A stretch of 35,944 nt of DNA from Candidatus Obscuribacterales bacterium (GTDB lineage Bacteria > Cyanobacteriota > Vampirovibrionia > Obscuribacterales > Obscuribacteraceae): NCBI GenBank assembly GCA_020050685.1, contig JAGVKG010000028.1, positions 1 through 35,944 of the forward strand. Reading direction: 5' to 3'. Shown piece after piece: positions 15,297 to 24,470 of this stretch. Position numbers and translations under genes: made by a program. Every line of letters begins with the position of its first letter. The first letter of the stretch is position 1. The notes under the pieces were generated by a model. The model saw nothing but the letters and a program-made list of their open reading frames with translations, searched no databases and was not told the origin of the DNA.

Positions 15297-18200
15297 TTAG
15301 CTGCCCCAGGCAGGAAAGCTAGCACAGGTTTTTTGGGAATCTTTTTCTGTCTCCAGTACGTAGAGCGCGCCTTGCTTGTTTAGTGCCTGCCATACGGCCA
15401 TCGTAGCAAAACCACCGATGCCATCATGGGTGTAGCCAGAAAAGAGACCCTGCGTAACCCATTGCAGGTTGCTCACTTGCAGTGTTGCAGAGCCACCACC
15501 TTTTTTCAATGCGGTATCTACTTTCGCTCGGTCACTGGCGCCGAGTTGACTGATGTGGGAAATCACAGCACGATCACGCCACATCTTCCTTTGGATTTGA
15601 TCGCGAAGGTTTTGTTTTGCTTGGTTGTTATACTTTCGCGCATCTCCATACATTTGCACCCAGGCCTCATTCATTTTCCCGTCGCCCTCATCTGCTGGTA
15701 CCGAATGAAGTTGTTTGCCGGCATACCAGTAAGTAATATTGCCTAACGAATCAATTTTTGCCTGCACGGCTGCCCAGGTATTGCCGTCACCGACAACATA
15801 GAATGCAGGTCTTGTCTTGCACAGCGGAACAGGGGTAAACTCCGGAGAAGGTGCCGGACAGCGCAGTGTCCATTCGGCGATGAGAGGGTAATCATTCCCA
15901 CCAACAGATTGTGTGCCATTCCAACCAGCAGCATGAGAGCTGTCATTGTAATAACCAGCATTTGAATCTAAGGCGCCATTGTTGCGTGCCATACAGTTCC
16001 AGATCAGGCTAGGTGAATCCTTGGCAGTAGTAATCAGAGAAGCGGTGTTTTGGTAGACGTATTGATTGGTTAGCACGTTGGCTCCGTAGCCGGTGTCCGT
16101 CGTGGCTAAGACTGCTACATTACCGCCACCGCCCGCGCTAGCATCTCCTTGCACGACGTAAACGTATTCAGTTTGATCTTGTGTGATCGAAGTTGCAGCA
16201 AGTACGGGCGGTAGGAAGCTGCTTCCATCAGGCAGTCCTCTACTTGCTTTCTGTGCATCTGGTCCGATAAATATCAAGGCACTGGCACCTTCTTTGTTGA
16301 CCGGAGTGCTCCAGTCATTGGGCGAGTTATTACCTTGTTGACCGGTACTGATTGCACCCTCGCCAAGCACTTGTTCGATGGTGGCAGACTTGGTTGGAGT
16401 ATAGAAAATATTGCCAGCGACTGCATAATTGTTATTGGGCATTTTCTTCACGCCTAAGGCCGTAAGGGTTTTTCTATCATTGAGCATCCCAGCAGCCAGT
16501 CGCAGAGCATAATCGGCATTGCGTATGGTGTTAATTGCTCTTTCGAGTTTTGTTTCCAGGCTCTTCAATAGGTTTTCTTGCTGGGCAATGCCGGCGCTAG
16601 CATCACCTGCGGTATCGTGAGCCAGTTGGGTCTTGTACTGAGTTATTTTATCTTCTGCTTCCTTTGCTTGTTGAGCTAACTTCTTGGCGGCAGACATTGC
16701 TGCATTGAAGGTTGCTCCCGCATGGTTATTTGTATCCATGAGAGCATCCCAGAACATTACGAGGGTTTCGGCAGGCTCGCCGTTGGTTGTAGTCACTTGT
16801 CCATCACGTTGTATGGAGACAACAAGACTGGTCTCCGGCAATGTTATTTGAGCTGGAACATAGCCAAAGACGTTGGCCAGCTGCCGACGGTAAAGTGCTG
16901 TTTGATTGGCTAAACTGGACAAGTTGCGCGGATCGCCTTTGCCATTGCTTGGAATGTTGAAGATGCCAAAGGATACGGGATGTAATGGTTCTTCTTCCGC
17001 ATAAGCGCCGGGAATAAAATCTTGAGCGAATTTATGAGTCTCATTTGTTTGAAGATAGGCAGACTTTGGTGTTTGTGAAAACGGCTTTGATAACTCAGTA
17101 ACGACTTTAGCTACATTGGGCCTTAAGTAGGCGTGTCTGAGCCAGTCGTACGCAAAAATGGACAGAGATACACTTGGATCGTCAGAGCCCCTTGATCGAT
17201 AAGACTTTGCTGTTAAACTCGTATTTTCGGAAGTAGTTGGTGCGCCCTGTACCTGATAGTAGATACCTGTTGAACCTGCCGGTGGACCATTCCAACCAGT
17301 ATAGGTACTTGCACTGCCAAGACTTGCGGTAGGATTGGACAAATTGGGAGAACCTGTCAGATTGATTTGCGAATGGTTCATGATTGAGCGTGGGCTAGTT
17401 ATGTCGACAAAGTCCGGCAATGAGGGCGGAGTAGTTTGAGGAAAACCGATTACTAAAGACCCGGACGCGAAAGATTGCCTCTGCGCACCGCACACGGCGG
17501 TGGCGATGATATTAAGTGTGCTTTTCATTACCTCTGGCTGCTCTTTCTCTTGCGGGCTTTTCATGTTGGCGGCAGACCTAATTTCTTGCTCTCCTGTTAC
17601 TTGGACCACAGATGGAGCCAGGTAGAGGCTTGCGTTGGTGTCGGTTGGATCGTATGACTCGTAATTGTCGTTGCTTACTAGAGAAGGAGCGTCTGCCATA
17701 GCGACAAGGATGATTGGCAAATTGTGCTTCGCGCCTGTCGGATCAGTAATATTGGTATCAATTGGCGTGTAGGCTTTGTAAAATTTGCTTGCCGTATCTG
17801 TTCCGTGATCGGTTGCTTTGCTGTCACCCTCCGGAATGGGAATGTTTGAACTGAAATTAGTGGTTGTAAACTGACCGGCTGTGATCTTTAAGTGCCCAAT
17901 GCGTTTGCCTTGAGCCATGTTGATTGCATTTTTATCGAAGATTGTTTCTACATCTGTCAAAAGGTCAATTCTATTGCCATCTCTGTCTTTAACATTATCC
18001 TTGTCGTATTTAGGGTACACAGCGCTAAGCACTTTTTTTCGTAACTTGGCTGAGTCGGACTGAGCCTTCGCCAGATCCTCTGCTGCGGCAACTTGCATGG
18101 CGCCGTTGCCTAGTTCATCAGCAATGATGGCGTCCAGTCTCACAGTAGCCAGTAATGTATTAATGCTGATAACCGGTCGCTTGCTTGCGCTTTGAGCAGG

Positions 18201-18434
18201 CTGATCTACCAAACCGACATTGCCGAAATAAGTCCCATCGCTTTGAGAGACAACTATTCTTGAAACGTCGATAGCTGCCTGCAAGGCGGCTGCGTCAACT
18301 GCATTTTGTGCTTCTTTGTGCGAGCCAATCAGTTGATGGAAGTTGATGACTAGAAAACTGATCATGAGAACGAGGATACCTAAACACACGATCGCCAGAA
18401 CGAACGTGCTGCCGCGTCGCCTTAGTGTACTCAT
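15297..18434 (-). CDS. Giant TadE/TadG-like surface protein
   Basis: The N-terminus (MSTLRRRGSTFVLAIVCLG) is of the TadE/TadG type: three Arg, a single hydrophobic helix (about 9-32) and then 'QNAVDAAALQAA', as in Tad pilus pseudopilin-like proteins. The remaining ~1000 residues should be outside the cytoplasmic membrane. They are rich in Ser, Thr, Asn and Gly, with a coiled-coil-like part near 580-640 and scattered Cys in the last 200 residues. No von Willebrand domain is obvious. At 1045 aa it is about twice the size of usual TadG proteins. The start at 18434 follows GAGGA; a TTG at 18512 would add 26 residues before the Arg cluster. No other tad genes are in the window. The function of the large part is unknown. 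Confidence 0.75.
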   Translation of the reverse strand: MSTLRRRGSTFVLAIVCLGILVLMISFLVINFHQLIGSHKEAQNAVDAAALQAAIDVSRIVVSQSDGTYFGNVGLVDQPAQSASKRPVISINTLLATVRLDAIIADELGNGAMQVAAAEDLAKAQSDSAKLRKKVLSAVYPKYDKDNVKDRDGNRIDLLTDVETIFDKNAINMAQGKRIGHLKITAGQFTTTNFSSNIPIPEGDSKATDHGTDTASKFYKAYTPIDTNITDPTGAKHNLPIILVAMADAPSLVSNDNYESYDPTDTNASLYLAPSVVQVTGEQEIRSAANMKSPQEKEQPEVMKSTLNIIATAVCGAQRQSFASGSLVIGFPQTTPPSLPDFVDITSPRSIMNHSQINLTGSPNLSNPTASLGSASTYTGWNGPPAGSTGIYYQVQGAPTTSENTSLTAKSYRSRGSDDPSVSLSIFAYDWLRHAYLRPNVAKVVTELSKPFSQTPKSAYLQTNETHKFAQDFIPGAYAEEEPLHPVSFGIFNIPSNGKGDPRNLSSLANQTALYRRQLANVFGYVPAQITLPETSLVVSIQRDGQVTTTNGEPAETLVMFWDALMDTNNHAGATFNAAMSAAKKLAQQAKEAEDKITQYKTQLAHDTAGDASAGIAQQENLLKSLETKLERAINTIRNADYALRLAAGMLNDRKTLTALGVKKMPNNNYAVAGNIFYTPTKSATIEQVLGEGAISTGQQGNNSPNDWSTPVNKEGASALIFIGPDAQKASRGLPDGSSFLPPVLAATSITQDQTEYVYVVQGDASAGGGGNVAVLATTDTGYGANVLTNQYVYQNTASLITTAKDSPSLIWNCMARNNGALDSNAGYYNDSSHAAGWNGTQSVGGNDYPLIAEWTLRCPAPSPEFTPVPLCKTRPAFYVVGDGNTWAAVQAKIDSLGNITYWYAGKQLHSVPADEGDGKMNEAWVQMYGDARKYNNQAKQNLRDQIQRKMWRDRAVISHISQLGASDRAKVDTALKKGGGSATLQVSNLQWVTQGLFSGYTHDGIGGFATMAVWQALNKQGALYVLETEKDSQKTCASFPAWGS

Positions 18435-18650
18435 AGAAATGTGTTCCTCGCTGAGACTGCCTGCCGAATGTGTCCAGTTACCCAACGCATCTTGGAGGAT
18501 ATATGCCCGCAATTGTGTTTTATTAAACTGTTCTCAGGAGAAATTAATCAAGTCTGGTTTCCCCTGTGCCATCTCGAATGGCGGTAGTTGAGCGTACTGT
18601 ATTGTGTACGAAGCGGAAATCAGATAGTCCAATTAATCATGCGGTAGTTA

Positions 18651-18690
18651 ATCAAAAATAAAAGACTTCCTCCCGTGGGAAGAGGAAGCC
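18651..18690 (-). terminator. Intrinsic terminator, possibly an attenuator
   Basis: On the minus strand GGCTTCCTC pairs with GAGGAAGTC (one G-U), with loop TTCCCACGG, and is followed by TTTTATTTTTG. The 3' arm can also pair with AGACTTCC from 18704-18711, eight perfect pairs, which would break the terminator. It lies 217 bp before the TadG-like start, so it could be a leader attenuator or the end of a separate small RNA. Confidence 0.6.
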
Positions 18691-18713
18691 TTGGTTGGGT
18701 GGGGGAAGTCTAG

Positions 18714-18747
18714 ATTGGCTCAATGCGTGGTCTTGCGGTGAGCCAAT
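18714..18747. repeat. 9-bp perfect hairpin in the TadG-like leader
   Basis: ATTGGCTCA (18714-18722) pairs perfectly with TGAGCCAAT (18739-18747) around a 16-base loop. On the minus strand it stands just upstream of the terminator/antiterminator pair and could be part of the same leader RNA. Confidence 0.6.
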
Positions 18748-18922
18748 TTCCGAAGATGTGTTCGGTAGAAGATACTTGCCCGATGCGCATTAGCCCTAAA
18801 CCTTGCGTAACGAGAGGGCGCATTTGGTGCCAAACGGTTTCCGAATATGAACAGCACACTTCTGCCCTTATGGCTCAAACGTATGTGATAATGATGCTTT
18901 CCAGGGTTGGGCGAGAATTGTT

Positions 18923-19789
18923 ATGTCCCAGAGGCAAACTAAACTAGGAATGCATTTACGCTCGCTGCGCCTCTCAAGAGGGTTTGACAGCGTCAACGAG
19001 TATTTGCGCAAATATAGTTTGCCAATAACAGCTGCCTATTACCGAGACTTGGAAAGCGGTCGCAAATCAATAGGCATCGATACGGCCGAGCAAATTTGCC
19101 ACGCTTTAGATGCTGACATGCACGCTTTCTACTACAACTTGTTAAGTGATGTTATTCCCTTGCGAGTCATAGACAACCTTGTTCCGCCAGAGTCCAAAGA
19201 TGTTGATGAGAAGGACGAGGGCAAGGTGGAGACTTACCACACCTATGCTTGGGATCCGGCACGAACGCTGCAGATAGACAGCGAAACTGCCAAATTCTTT
19301 GAGAACAATATTGAGCTTTTGAATTCGGCTTTATTCATTTGTGGTAACGATGTGCATGGTGTGACGGTTGAAGCTCTGCAAAAGTTCTTGCACCATAGCA
19401 ATATACCTGCACCACTGGGTACAGTAATTGGACAACTGAAAGAGCTTGGCGTAATCAAGGTTTCCGATGATTCCAAAAAACTGTTTGGCACGAAAAGATG
19501 GATCAACTACCAACCGTTTAAGTCTCTACGCAAGAAATGGTTGATGAATCAAATTAGAACTTCTCTGAAACAGAAACGCAGTGAGAATGTGCCTGATAGC
19601 GATGAGGCTTTTGTGCGTTATGGCTATGGTTTTGTCAAAACCAAAAAATTGCTTGAATTGCAGGAGAGCATTGAGGATTGGACAAATACTCTAACTCAGT
19701 CTGCTATTTATCCTCCGACTCTCGAAGATCCGCCTTGCTTCATCTACCTTTTAGTTGCTTCCTGTCCAGAGATGAAAACGTATGACTAA
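18923..19789 (+). CDS. HTH regulator, family member B
   Basis: The 288-aa protein shares with members A and C the N-terminal helix-turn-helix signature: LRSLRLSRGF (about 12-21), then 'YLRKYSLPIT..YYRDLESGRK', then 'ICHALDAD'. The middle and C-terminal parts are more diverged; the final signature reads PPCFIYLLVASCPEM where A and C have 'EPF.Y....TRPEY'. It is the most divergent member at the C-terminus. No membrane segment is seen. Its stop overlaps the start of member C by 8 bp (ATGACTAA), so the two are translationally coupled and presumably work together. A weak GAG-type ribosome site precedes the ATG. Confidence 0.8.
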   Translation: MSQRQTKLGMHLRSLRLSRGFDSVNEYLRKYSLPITAAYYRDLESGRKSIGIDTAEQICHALDADMHAFYYNLLSDVIPLRVIDNLVPPESKDVDEKDEGKVETYHTYAWDPARTLQIDSETAKFFENNIELLNSALFICGNDVHGVTVEALQKFLHHSNIPAPLGTVIGQLKELGVIKVSDDSKKLFGTKRWINYQPFKSLRKKWLMNQIRTSLKQKRSENVPDSDEAFVRYGYGFVKTKKLLELQESIEDWTNTLTQSAIYPPTLEDPPCFIYLLVASCPEMKTYD

Positions 19790-20681
19790 CTTGGGTAAAT
19801 TTCTAACAGCATTGCGGCGCGAACGAGGCTTCGAGTCGGTGGCAAGATATGCCGAACGATATAAGTTACCAGTGAGTGAAGCTTATTATCGCAGCTTGGA
19901 AGCAGGGCGGAAAGTCATCGCTTTGGAAACAGCCGAGTCACTTTGTCGAGCCTTGGAAGCCGATGAGCAGGAGTTTTATATTGAACTTTTGCATGACTAT
20001 TTGCCGCGTTTGGCAATTGAAAAGTTAGTTCCCCAATCTTCGGACGACGGCTCAATTGCCGCTCGTGGGAAGCAAGACAGCACTTTTGAAGAAGGCATGA
20101 TGAGGCTGAGCCAGGAGGCAATTAACTATTTCAAGACGCACGAAGACTGTATGCCTGTTTTGGCTTTCCTTTATGCTCGTGGCAGAGATGGAATCAGCAA
20201 GAAAGATCTGACTCGCTTCATGAATGAAATGAAAGTCAATGCTAATGCCGATGAGGTAATAGGTGAATTATTGCGTATGCAGCTGGCTTCTTTTGCTTCA
20301 GACAGTAATGGCACTGTGAGAATTTGCAAGACTAAAAGAGATTTGGATTGGAATGATTCTGAATTAGAAGAACGATTGATCAAAATGGCTGTAGAAGGAA
20401 GGTTCGATCAACCGCCACCAATCAGAGTGCCGTTCGAACAAGGCGGTAGATTCGGTTATTATGGTTTTGTCGGTATTCCTGCGAGCAAGTACCAAGAAAT
20501 ACTTGCGAAGTACAATGAACTAATTGCGATTTTGGAAGCGTCCAAAGGCGAATTTGCTAATCCTGGTGAAGAGCCATTTTTCTATACGGCAATTTTTGCC
20601 ACTCGTCCTGAATATGCTAGTGGTGATCACCACAGTCCTTCGCTTGATGATCAACGCAAACCGACAGGCATTGTCAGCTGA
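19782..20681 (+). CDS. HTH regulator, family member C
   Basis: The 299-aa third member has LGKFLTALRRERGF (4-17), 'YAERYKLPVSEAYYRSLEAGRK' (split as YAERYKLPVS and YYRSLEAGRK), and 'LCRALEAD'. A winged-helix-like middle follows, then an aromatic segment with GRFGYYGFVGIPASKYQ, and EPFFYTAIFATRPEYA near the C-terminus. It is closer to member A than to B at the C-terminus. Translation probably depends on re-initiation after member B, since the start lies inside the end of B and has no separate ribosome site. Its stop is 5 bp from the end of the convergent MFS gene. Confidence 0.8.
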   Translation: MTNLGKFLTALRRERGFESVARYAERYKLPVSEAYYRSLEAGRKVIALETAESLCRALEADEQEFYIELLHDYLPRLAIEKLVPQSSDDGSIAARGKQDSTFEEGMMRLSQEAINYFKTHEDCMPVLAFLYARGRDGISKKDLTRFMNEMKVNANADEVIGELLRMQLASFASDSNGTVRICKTKRDLDWNDSELEERLIKMAVEGRFDQPPPIRVPFEQGGRFGYYGFVGIPASKYQEILAKYNELIAILEASKGEFANPGEEPFFYTAIFATRPEYASGDHHSPSLDDQRKPTGIVS

Positions 20682-20686
20682 CTTGG

Positions 20687-22003
20687 CTATTTTTTGTCCG
20701 GATGCTGGAATACGATTACGCCGACGACTGAAACAAGCGTAAAAAATACTAGAAGTCCGATGGCTGCACCGAAGCCACCAGTTGCGTGAGCCACAAGTCC
20801 TGTGATGGCTGGGGACAATATTCCGGCAGCCGCAAAGAAACAATCCATGATACCAATGGCGGTGCCAGTGCGATCCTTAGCCAGATCGGCATTCAAGGCA
20901 TAAAATGCGGCATTGGGCATTAGGCCAAATCCGACGCCGAGCGATATAGAGGTGATGGCGCAAGGCAATGAGTGAATGAATATGGCGGGCAAAAATGATA
21001 TGGCTGAAAGTAACTGGCAAATCCAAATTAAGTGCGATCTGGATTTGCGAAAGGAACCGGTTTTTTTCCAAAGCCAATCAGAAAGCCATCCGGCAAAAGC
21101 GATGAGAATGGCTGCACATGCCCAAGGAGCAATCAAAAATATACCGACATCCTTGAGGTGCATGCCATAAGTTTGTTCCAGAAAACCAGGCAGCCAGGTA
21201 AGGGCAAAAAACATCAAATAACCAAAAGCAAAAAATGCAATGTTGTTGGACATCAAGGCGGAATTGGTAAGCAGGTATTTCCAGGTCGTCGTACCTTGGG
21301 CCAAGCTATGCTTGCGAATTTCAGATTCGGAAGTGCTTGCGTCGAATTCCTGACCTGCATGAATATGTTCCAGTTCTGCTTTCGAAACATAAGGGGAACT
21401 TTGCGGATAGTCACGGAAAAAATGATGCCAGAGTACAGTCCAAATCAAACCTAAGCTGCCCAATATAATGAACATCCATTGCCAGCCGTAGGTGATGATC
21501 AAATGCGAAATAAAGGGCGCACCAATCACCGATGCCAGTGGCACACCAACCAGACCAAAAGCCATGGCTCGTGCTCTTTCTGATGCGGGAAGCCAGTCGG
21601 TAATTGCCCGTGAGAGCGCCGGGAAGTGTGGGCCTTCCGCAACACCAAGCATGGTGCGGAAAGCAAATAGCATCCAGAAACCTGAGGCTGCTGCTAAAAG
21701 TACTGTGACAATCGACCAAAGAAAGGCAGCTCCGCTCCAGATATGTCTTGGACCAAAGCGATCGACGAGAATGCCACCAAAAAATGTCATGACGATGTAG
21801 CCAATGCCAAAGGCAGAAGCAATAAAGCCAAACTCGGCATCGTTCAAACCAAATTCTTTCGATAATGGCTCGATGGCGTAGGAAAGTGAAGAACGGTCTA
21901 AGTAATTGATGATTGTGATTAAAAAAATCAAAGCAACGATTACCCAGCGGTAACCGCTTTTCTTGCCGACATCAACTGTTAGTGCCTGGGTAGCCTCGGG
22001 CAT
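20687..22003 (-). CDS. MFS transporter, anion:cation symporter (ACS) type
   Basis: The 438-aa protein has about 12 hydrophobic helices. The N-terminal YLDRSSLSYAIEPLSKEFGL and the MFS loop motif GGILVDRFGPR (helix 2-3) are typical of the ACS family (GudP, ExuT, DgoT relatives), which take up sugar acids or other organic anions with protons or sodium. R/E-rich loops are in place and the length is normal. The substrate cannot be told, and no sugar-acid catabolic gene is adjacent. The ATG is preceded by GGTAAGAA. It faces the regulator C gene tail to tail. Confidence 0.9.
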   Translation of the reverse strand: MPEATQALTVDVGKKSGYRWVIVALIFLITIINYLDRSSLSYAIEPLSKEFGLNDAEFGFIASAFGIGYIVMTFFGGILVDRFGPRHIWSGAAFLWSIVTVLLAAASGFWMLFAFRTMLGVAEGPHFPALSRAITDWLPASERARAMAFGLVGVPLASVIGAPFISHLIITYGWQWMFIILGSLGLIWTVLWHHFFRDYPQSSPYVSKAELEHIHAGQEFDASTSESEIRKHSLAQGTTTWKYLLTNSALMSNNIAFFAFGYLMFFALTWLPGFLEQTYGMHLKDVGIFLIAPWACAAILIAFAGWLSDWLWKKTGSFRKSRSHLIWICQLLSAISFLPAIFIHSLPCAITSISLGVGFGLMPNAAFYALNADLAKDRTGTAIGIMDCFFAAAGILSPAITGLVAHATGGFGAAIGLLVFFTLVSVVGVIVFQHPDKK

Positions 22004-22120
22004 TTCTTACCGACTTAGGTCGAAGTTTCTTGGCTAACAGTTTACCCCAGATGCCTGTATATATGATTGTCTACAGTAAAATATTTGGCATATCTGATTC
22101 GAAACTAATGGGGAATTGTG

Positions 22121-23185
22121 ATGAAAACAGCAAGGGGATTGGTTGGTCTTGTCGTGGCTTGTCTGGGTTTGCTGTCAGTCAACCCTGTGGCTGCTTGCAC
22201 AGATTTTGTCGTAAAGGCAGAAGATGGGGCGTATGTCTGTGGTCGTTCAATGGAATTTGGCATCGAGCTCAAATCCAAATTGCTAACCCATCCAAGGGGT
22301 GAAGTGCGCACAACCTCAACACCTGATGGTAAGTCTGGTATCAAGTGGACATCCAAGTACGGCTATGTCTCTCTGGACGGAGTCGGTTTAGGAATCTGTG
22401 TTGATGGCATGAATGAAAAGGGTCTTTCCTGTGGTTTCCTCTGGTTCCCTGGCGCCAAATATCAAAATGCCAAGGCAGAGAATGAAGCAAATGTTTTTGC
22501 CGTTGATCTTGGCGATTGGATACTCGGTAATTTTTCTACTTGCGAAGAAGTAAAGGCTGCAATTAGTAAAGTGCGGGTCTGGTGCAAATTTGTGCCAGAG
22601 CTTGGGCAAGAACCACCTGTACATATTGCCTTACACGATGCGCAAGGGCACAACGTCGTAATTGAATTTATTGATGGTGAGCAAAAGGTTTACGACAATC
22701 CAAATGGTGTTTTGACAAATGCACCAAGCTTTGATTGGCAGATTACTAACTTGAAAAATTATATTCAAGTCAGTGCAGCTAATCCGCAACCATTGAAAGT
22801 AGAAGGAACTGTGCTTGCTCCGCCCGGTCAAGGCTCAGGGTTTCTGGGTATTCCAGGCGATTGGACACCGTCTTCTCGATTTATTCGTTCAACGGCCATG
22901 TTGCATTTTGCCAAGCCAGCCAGTAATGCTCAGGAAGCAGTGAATTTATCCGAGCACATATTGAATGCGGTAGATATTCCTCGTGGTGATGTTAGACCGA
23001 CTGACAATGGCGTTGCTAATGCCGATTACACTCAATGGGCAGTGATCAAAGATCTTACGAATCAGGTTTTGTATTTTCGTGACTATGGAAATTTGACTCT
23101 GCGCTCGATTGACTTGAAGAAGGAATCACTTGAGCCTGGCTCGAAAGGCAAGTCCATTTCCGTAGTCGGAGCGACTACCAAATAA
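22121..23185 (+). CDS. Secreted choloylglycine hydrolase-family amidase
   Basis: This N-terminal-nucleophile hydrolase belongs to the penicillin V acylase/bile salt hydrolase family. Residues 1-25 form a signal peptide (hydrophobic 7-20, ending PVAA). Cys26 follows directly (C-T-D-F) and becomes the N-terminal nucleophile after cleavage. Other family positions are visible: Arg in CGRSMEFG, Asn in GMNEKGLSCG, Asn in LTNAPSFDWQ and Arg in TPSSRFIRS. The protein should act outside the cytoplasmic membrane on linear amide bonds. Homologues in environmental bacteria may hydrolyse N-acyl homoserine lactones or penicillin V; bile salts seem unlikely here. Start 22121 follows GGGGA; a GTG at 22118 is also in frame. 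Confidence 0.92.
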   Translation: MKTARGLVGLVVACLGLLSVNPVAACTDFVVKAEDGAYVCGRSMEFGIELKSKLLTHPRGEVRTTSTPDGKSGIKWTSKYGYVSLDGVGLGICVDGMNEKGLSCGFLWFPGAKYQNAKAENEANVFAVDLGDWILGNFSTCEEVKAAISKVRVWCKFVPELGQEPPVHIALHDAQGHNVVIEFIDGEQKVYDNPNGVLTNAPSFDWQITNLKNYIQVSAANPQPLKVEGTVLAPPGQGSGFLGIPGDWTPSSRFIRSTAMLHFAKPASNAQEAVNLSEHILNAVDIPRGDVRPTDNGVANADYTQWAVIKDLTNQVLYFRDYGNLTLRSIDLKKESLEPGSKGKSISVVGATTK

Positions 23186-23207
23186 TTCCTGCTGTTCGGC
23201 GATGGAC

Positions 23208-24455
23208 TTACGGCTCGAAGTCTTGTTCGAGTAAATCTTTTTCGGTTGTATAAATAACTTGACCATGGTCAATTTTCTTTTCACTAACCGCATAAGATTG
23301 GGACTCGTTCAGTTTTTTCGCCAAGTCCTTGTTTGGACTATCTAGTGCCTTGGCTGATTGCAGTTTGTTTTGATTGCGCGAGGCAATGCGCGAATTGAGA
23401 TTCTGGAGAACTAAATAACGAATTGTCGGTACAAGAACAAACATTGTGCCGTAGATCACTAAAGCCACAACCAATGGTGCAAAGGCAGCTAAAGCAATCG
23501 ATGTACCAAGCTGAGTATAAAGCCACCAACTGCCCAAGAAATTGAATGCGGCCAAAATCATTACTGGCACAAGGGCATCAATGGAAGCATTGGAGAATTT
23601 CCATTTGCGTTCGTCTAAGTAAGTGGCAGTCGGTTCAAATGATTCAAAGCCTGCACTAACTTGTAGCTCAGGAAATGTATAAACGATATTGCCTGAGTCT
23701 GTAACTTCCGGCTTACCGTTAAAGCGAACCAAGACTGGTAATACAGCATCTTCGTCTTTTGGATTGGCACCAGTATAAGGTGCCAGCTGCTCGCAAGTAA
23801 CCACGCCTTTATTTGACTTGATTACTTGTGCCAATGTTTGCCATTTTCTCTCTTCGATTCCGGCATTTGGATTACCATCGCCAAAAAGGAATGAGAAGCA
23901 GTCCATCAAAAAGTTGCTCTTGCCTCTTTGTCGATTTCCATATCTGCCTGAGTACTGACTCGGATAGCCGTAGCCCGTGTTATACCCAGTATTGCTCCAG
24001 GTGCCCCACCAGAACAGTTCGCGAATGATCATCCAGTCGAAAAAGGAGAAGTCAAAACCGCCACGGTCTCTATCGTTATCACGTCCGCCACGGCCGCTCA
24101 TGATCACGACCAAGATCAAGCCAATCACGGCAAGAAAAGACAAGATGAGCATGATGCCAAAGGAAATGCGCAAGCAAAAGTAGGCAATGTCAAAAGTCTT
24201 TTGTCCAACTTTTTCTATTATGCGAGCAATGCCCTTGGTGAGATAAGTAGTCTGGAAGCCGGGATTAAAACGATAGACAAGATCACCTGAGTCAGCAACC
24301 TGCAAATTGCCGCCAGTTTCCGAGGCAATTTGATTGAGACTTTGGCTGGTGGTGGCAAGTGACAAACCGGTCTTGGTTGATACATCGGCGACGGTTACGC
24401 GCCTGCCCAATGTATCAATTGCTTTTATGACTGTTTGTTTTTCGCTTGCTGGCAT
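23208..24455 (-). CDS. Cyanobacterial/chloroplast-type membrane protein, duplicated wHTH
   Basis: The 415-aa protein has two similar winged-helix-like units: one at the N-terminus with TVADVSTKTGLS and VADSGDLVYRF (about 21-64), and one in the middle with LAPYTGANP and VTDSGNIVYTF (about 215-260). A hydrophobic segment lies after each (about 95-118, and two at 285-335). The Gly/Tyr/Asn-rich linker at 120-175 and the signature FLFGDGNPNAGIEE are distinctive. From memory the whole pattern matches a family found in cyanobacteria and in plant chloroplasts (Arabidopsis At5g03900), annotated there, without proof, as iron-sulfur related. Its start is 15 bp after the OPT gene stop and has an AGGA ribosome site, so the two form an operon. 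Confidence 0.78.
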   Translation of the reverse strand: MPASEKQTVIKAIDTLGRRVTVADVSTKTGLSLATTSQSLNQIASETGGNLQVADSGDLVYRFNPGFQTTYLTKGIARIIEKVGQKTFDIAYFCLRISFGIMLILSFLAVIGLILVVIMSGRGGRDNDRDRGGFDFSFFDWMIIRELFWWGTWSNTGYNTGYGYPSQYSGRYGNRQRGKSNFLMDCFSFLFGDGNPNAGIEERKWQTLAQVIKSNKGVVTCEQLAPYTGANPKDEDAVLPVLVRFNGKPEVTDSGNIVYTFPELQVSAGFESFEPTATYLDERKWKFSNASIDALVPVMILAAFNFLGSWWLYTQLGTSIALAAFAPLVVALVIYGTMFVLVPTIRYLVLQNLNSRIASRNQNKLQSAKALDSPNKDLAKKLNESQSYAVSEKKIDHGQVIYTTEKDLLEQDFEP

Positions 24456-24470
24456 TTTAAACTCTTTTTC

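Larger units (their letters stand above)
18435..18922. other. Structured intergenic region, TadG-like gene / regulator B
   Basis: These 488 bp separate two divergent genes. They hold a minus-strand terminator with a competing antiterminator (18651-18711), a 9-bp perfect hairpin (18714-18747) and further short inverted repeats between 18750 and 18850, for example CCGAA/TTCGG. Near 18890 an extended -10-like TGTGATAAT on the plus strand may serve regulator B. No protein-coding frame here looks real. Confidence 0.5.

Noticed and set aside
18723-18947. Plus-strand frame in the structured leader region
   Set aside because: It overlaps the hairpins and the start of regulator B and shows no protein pattern.
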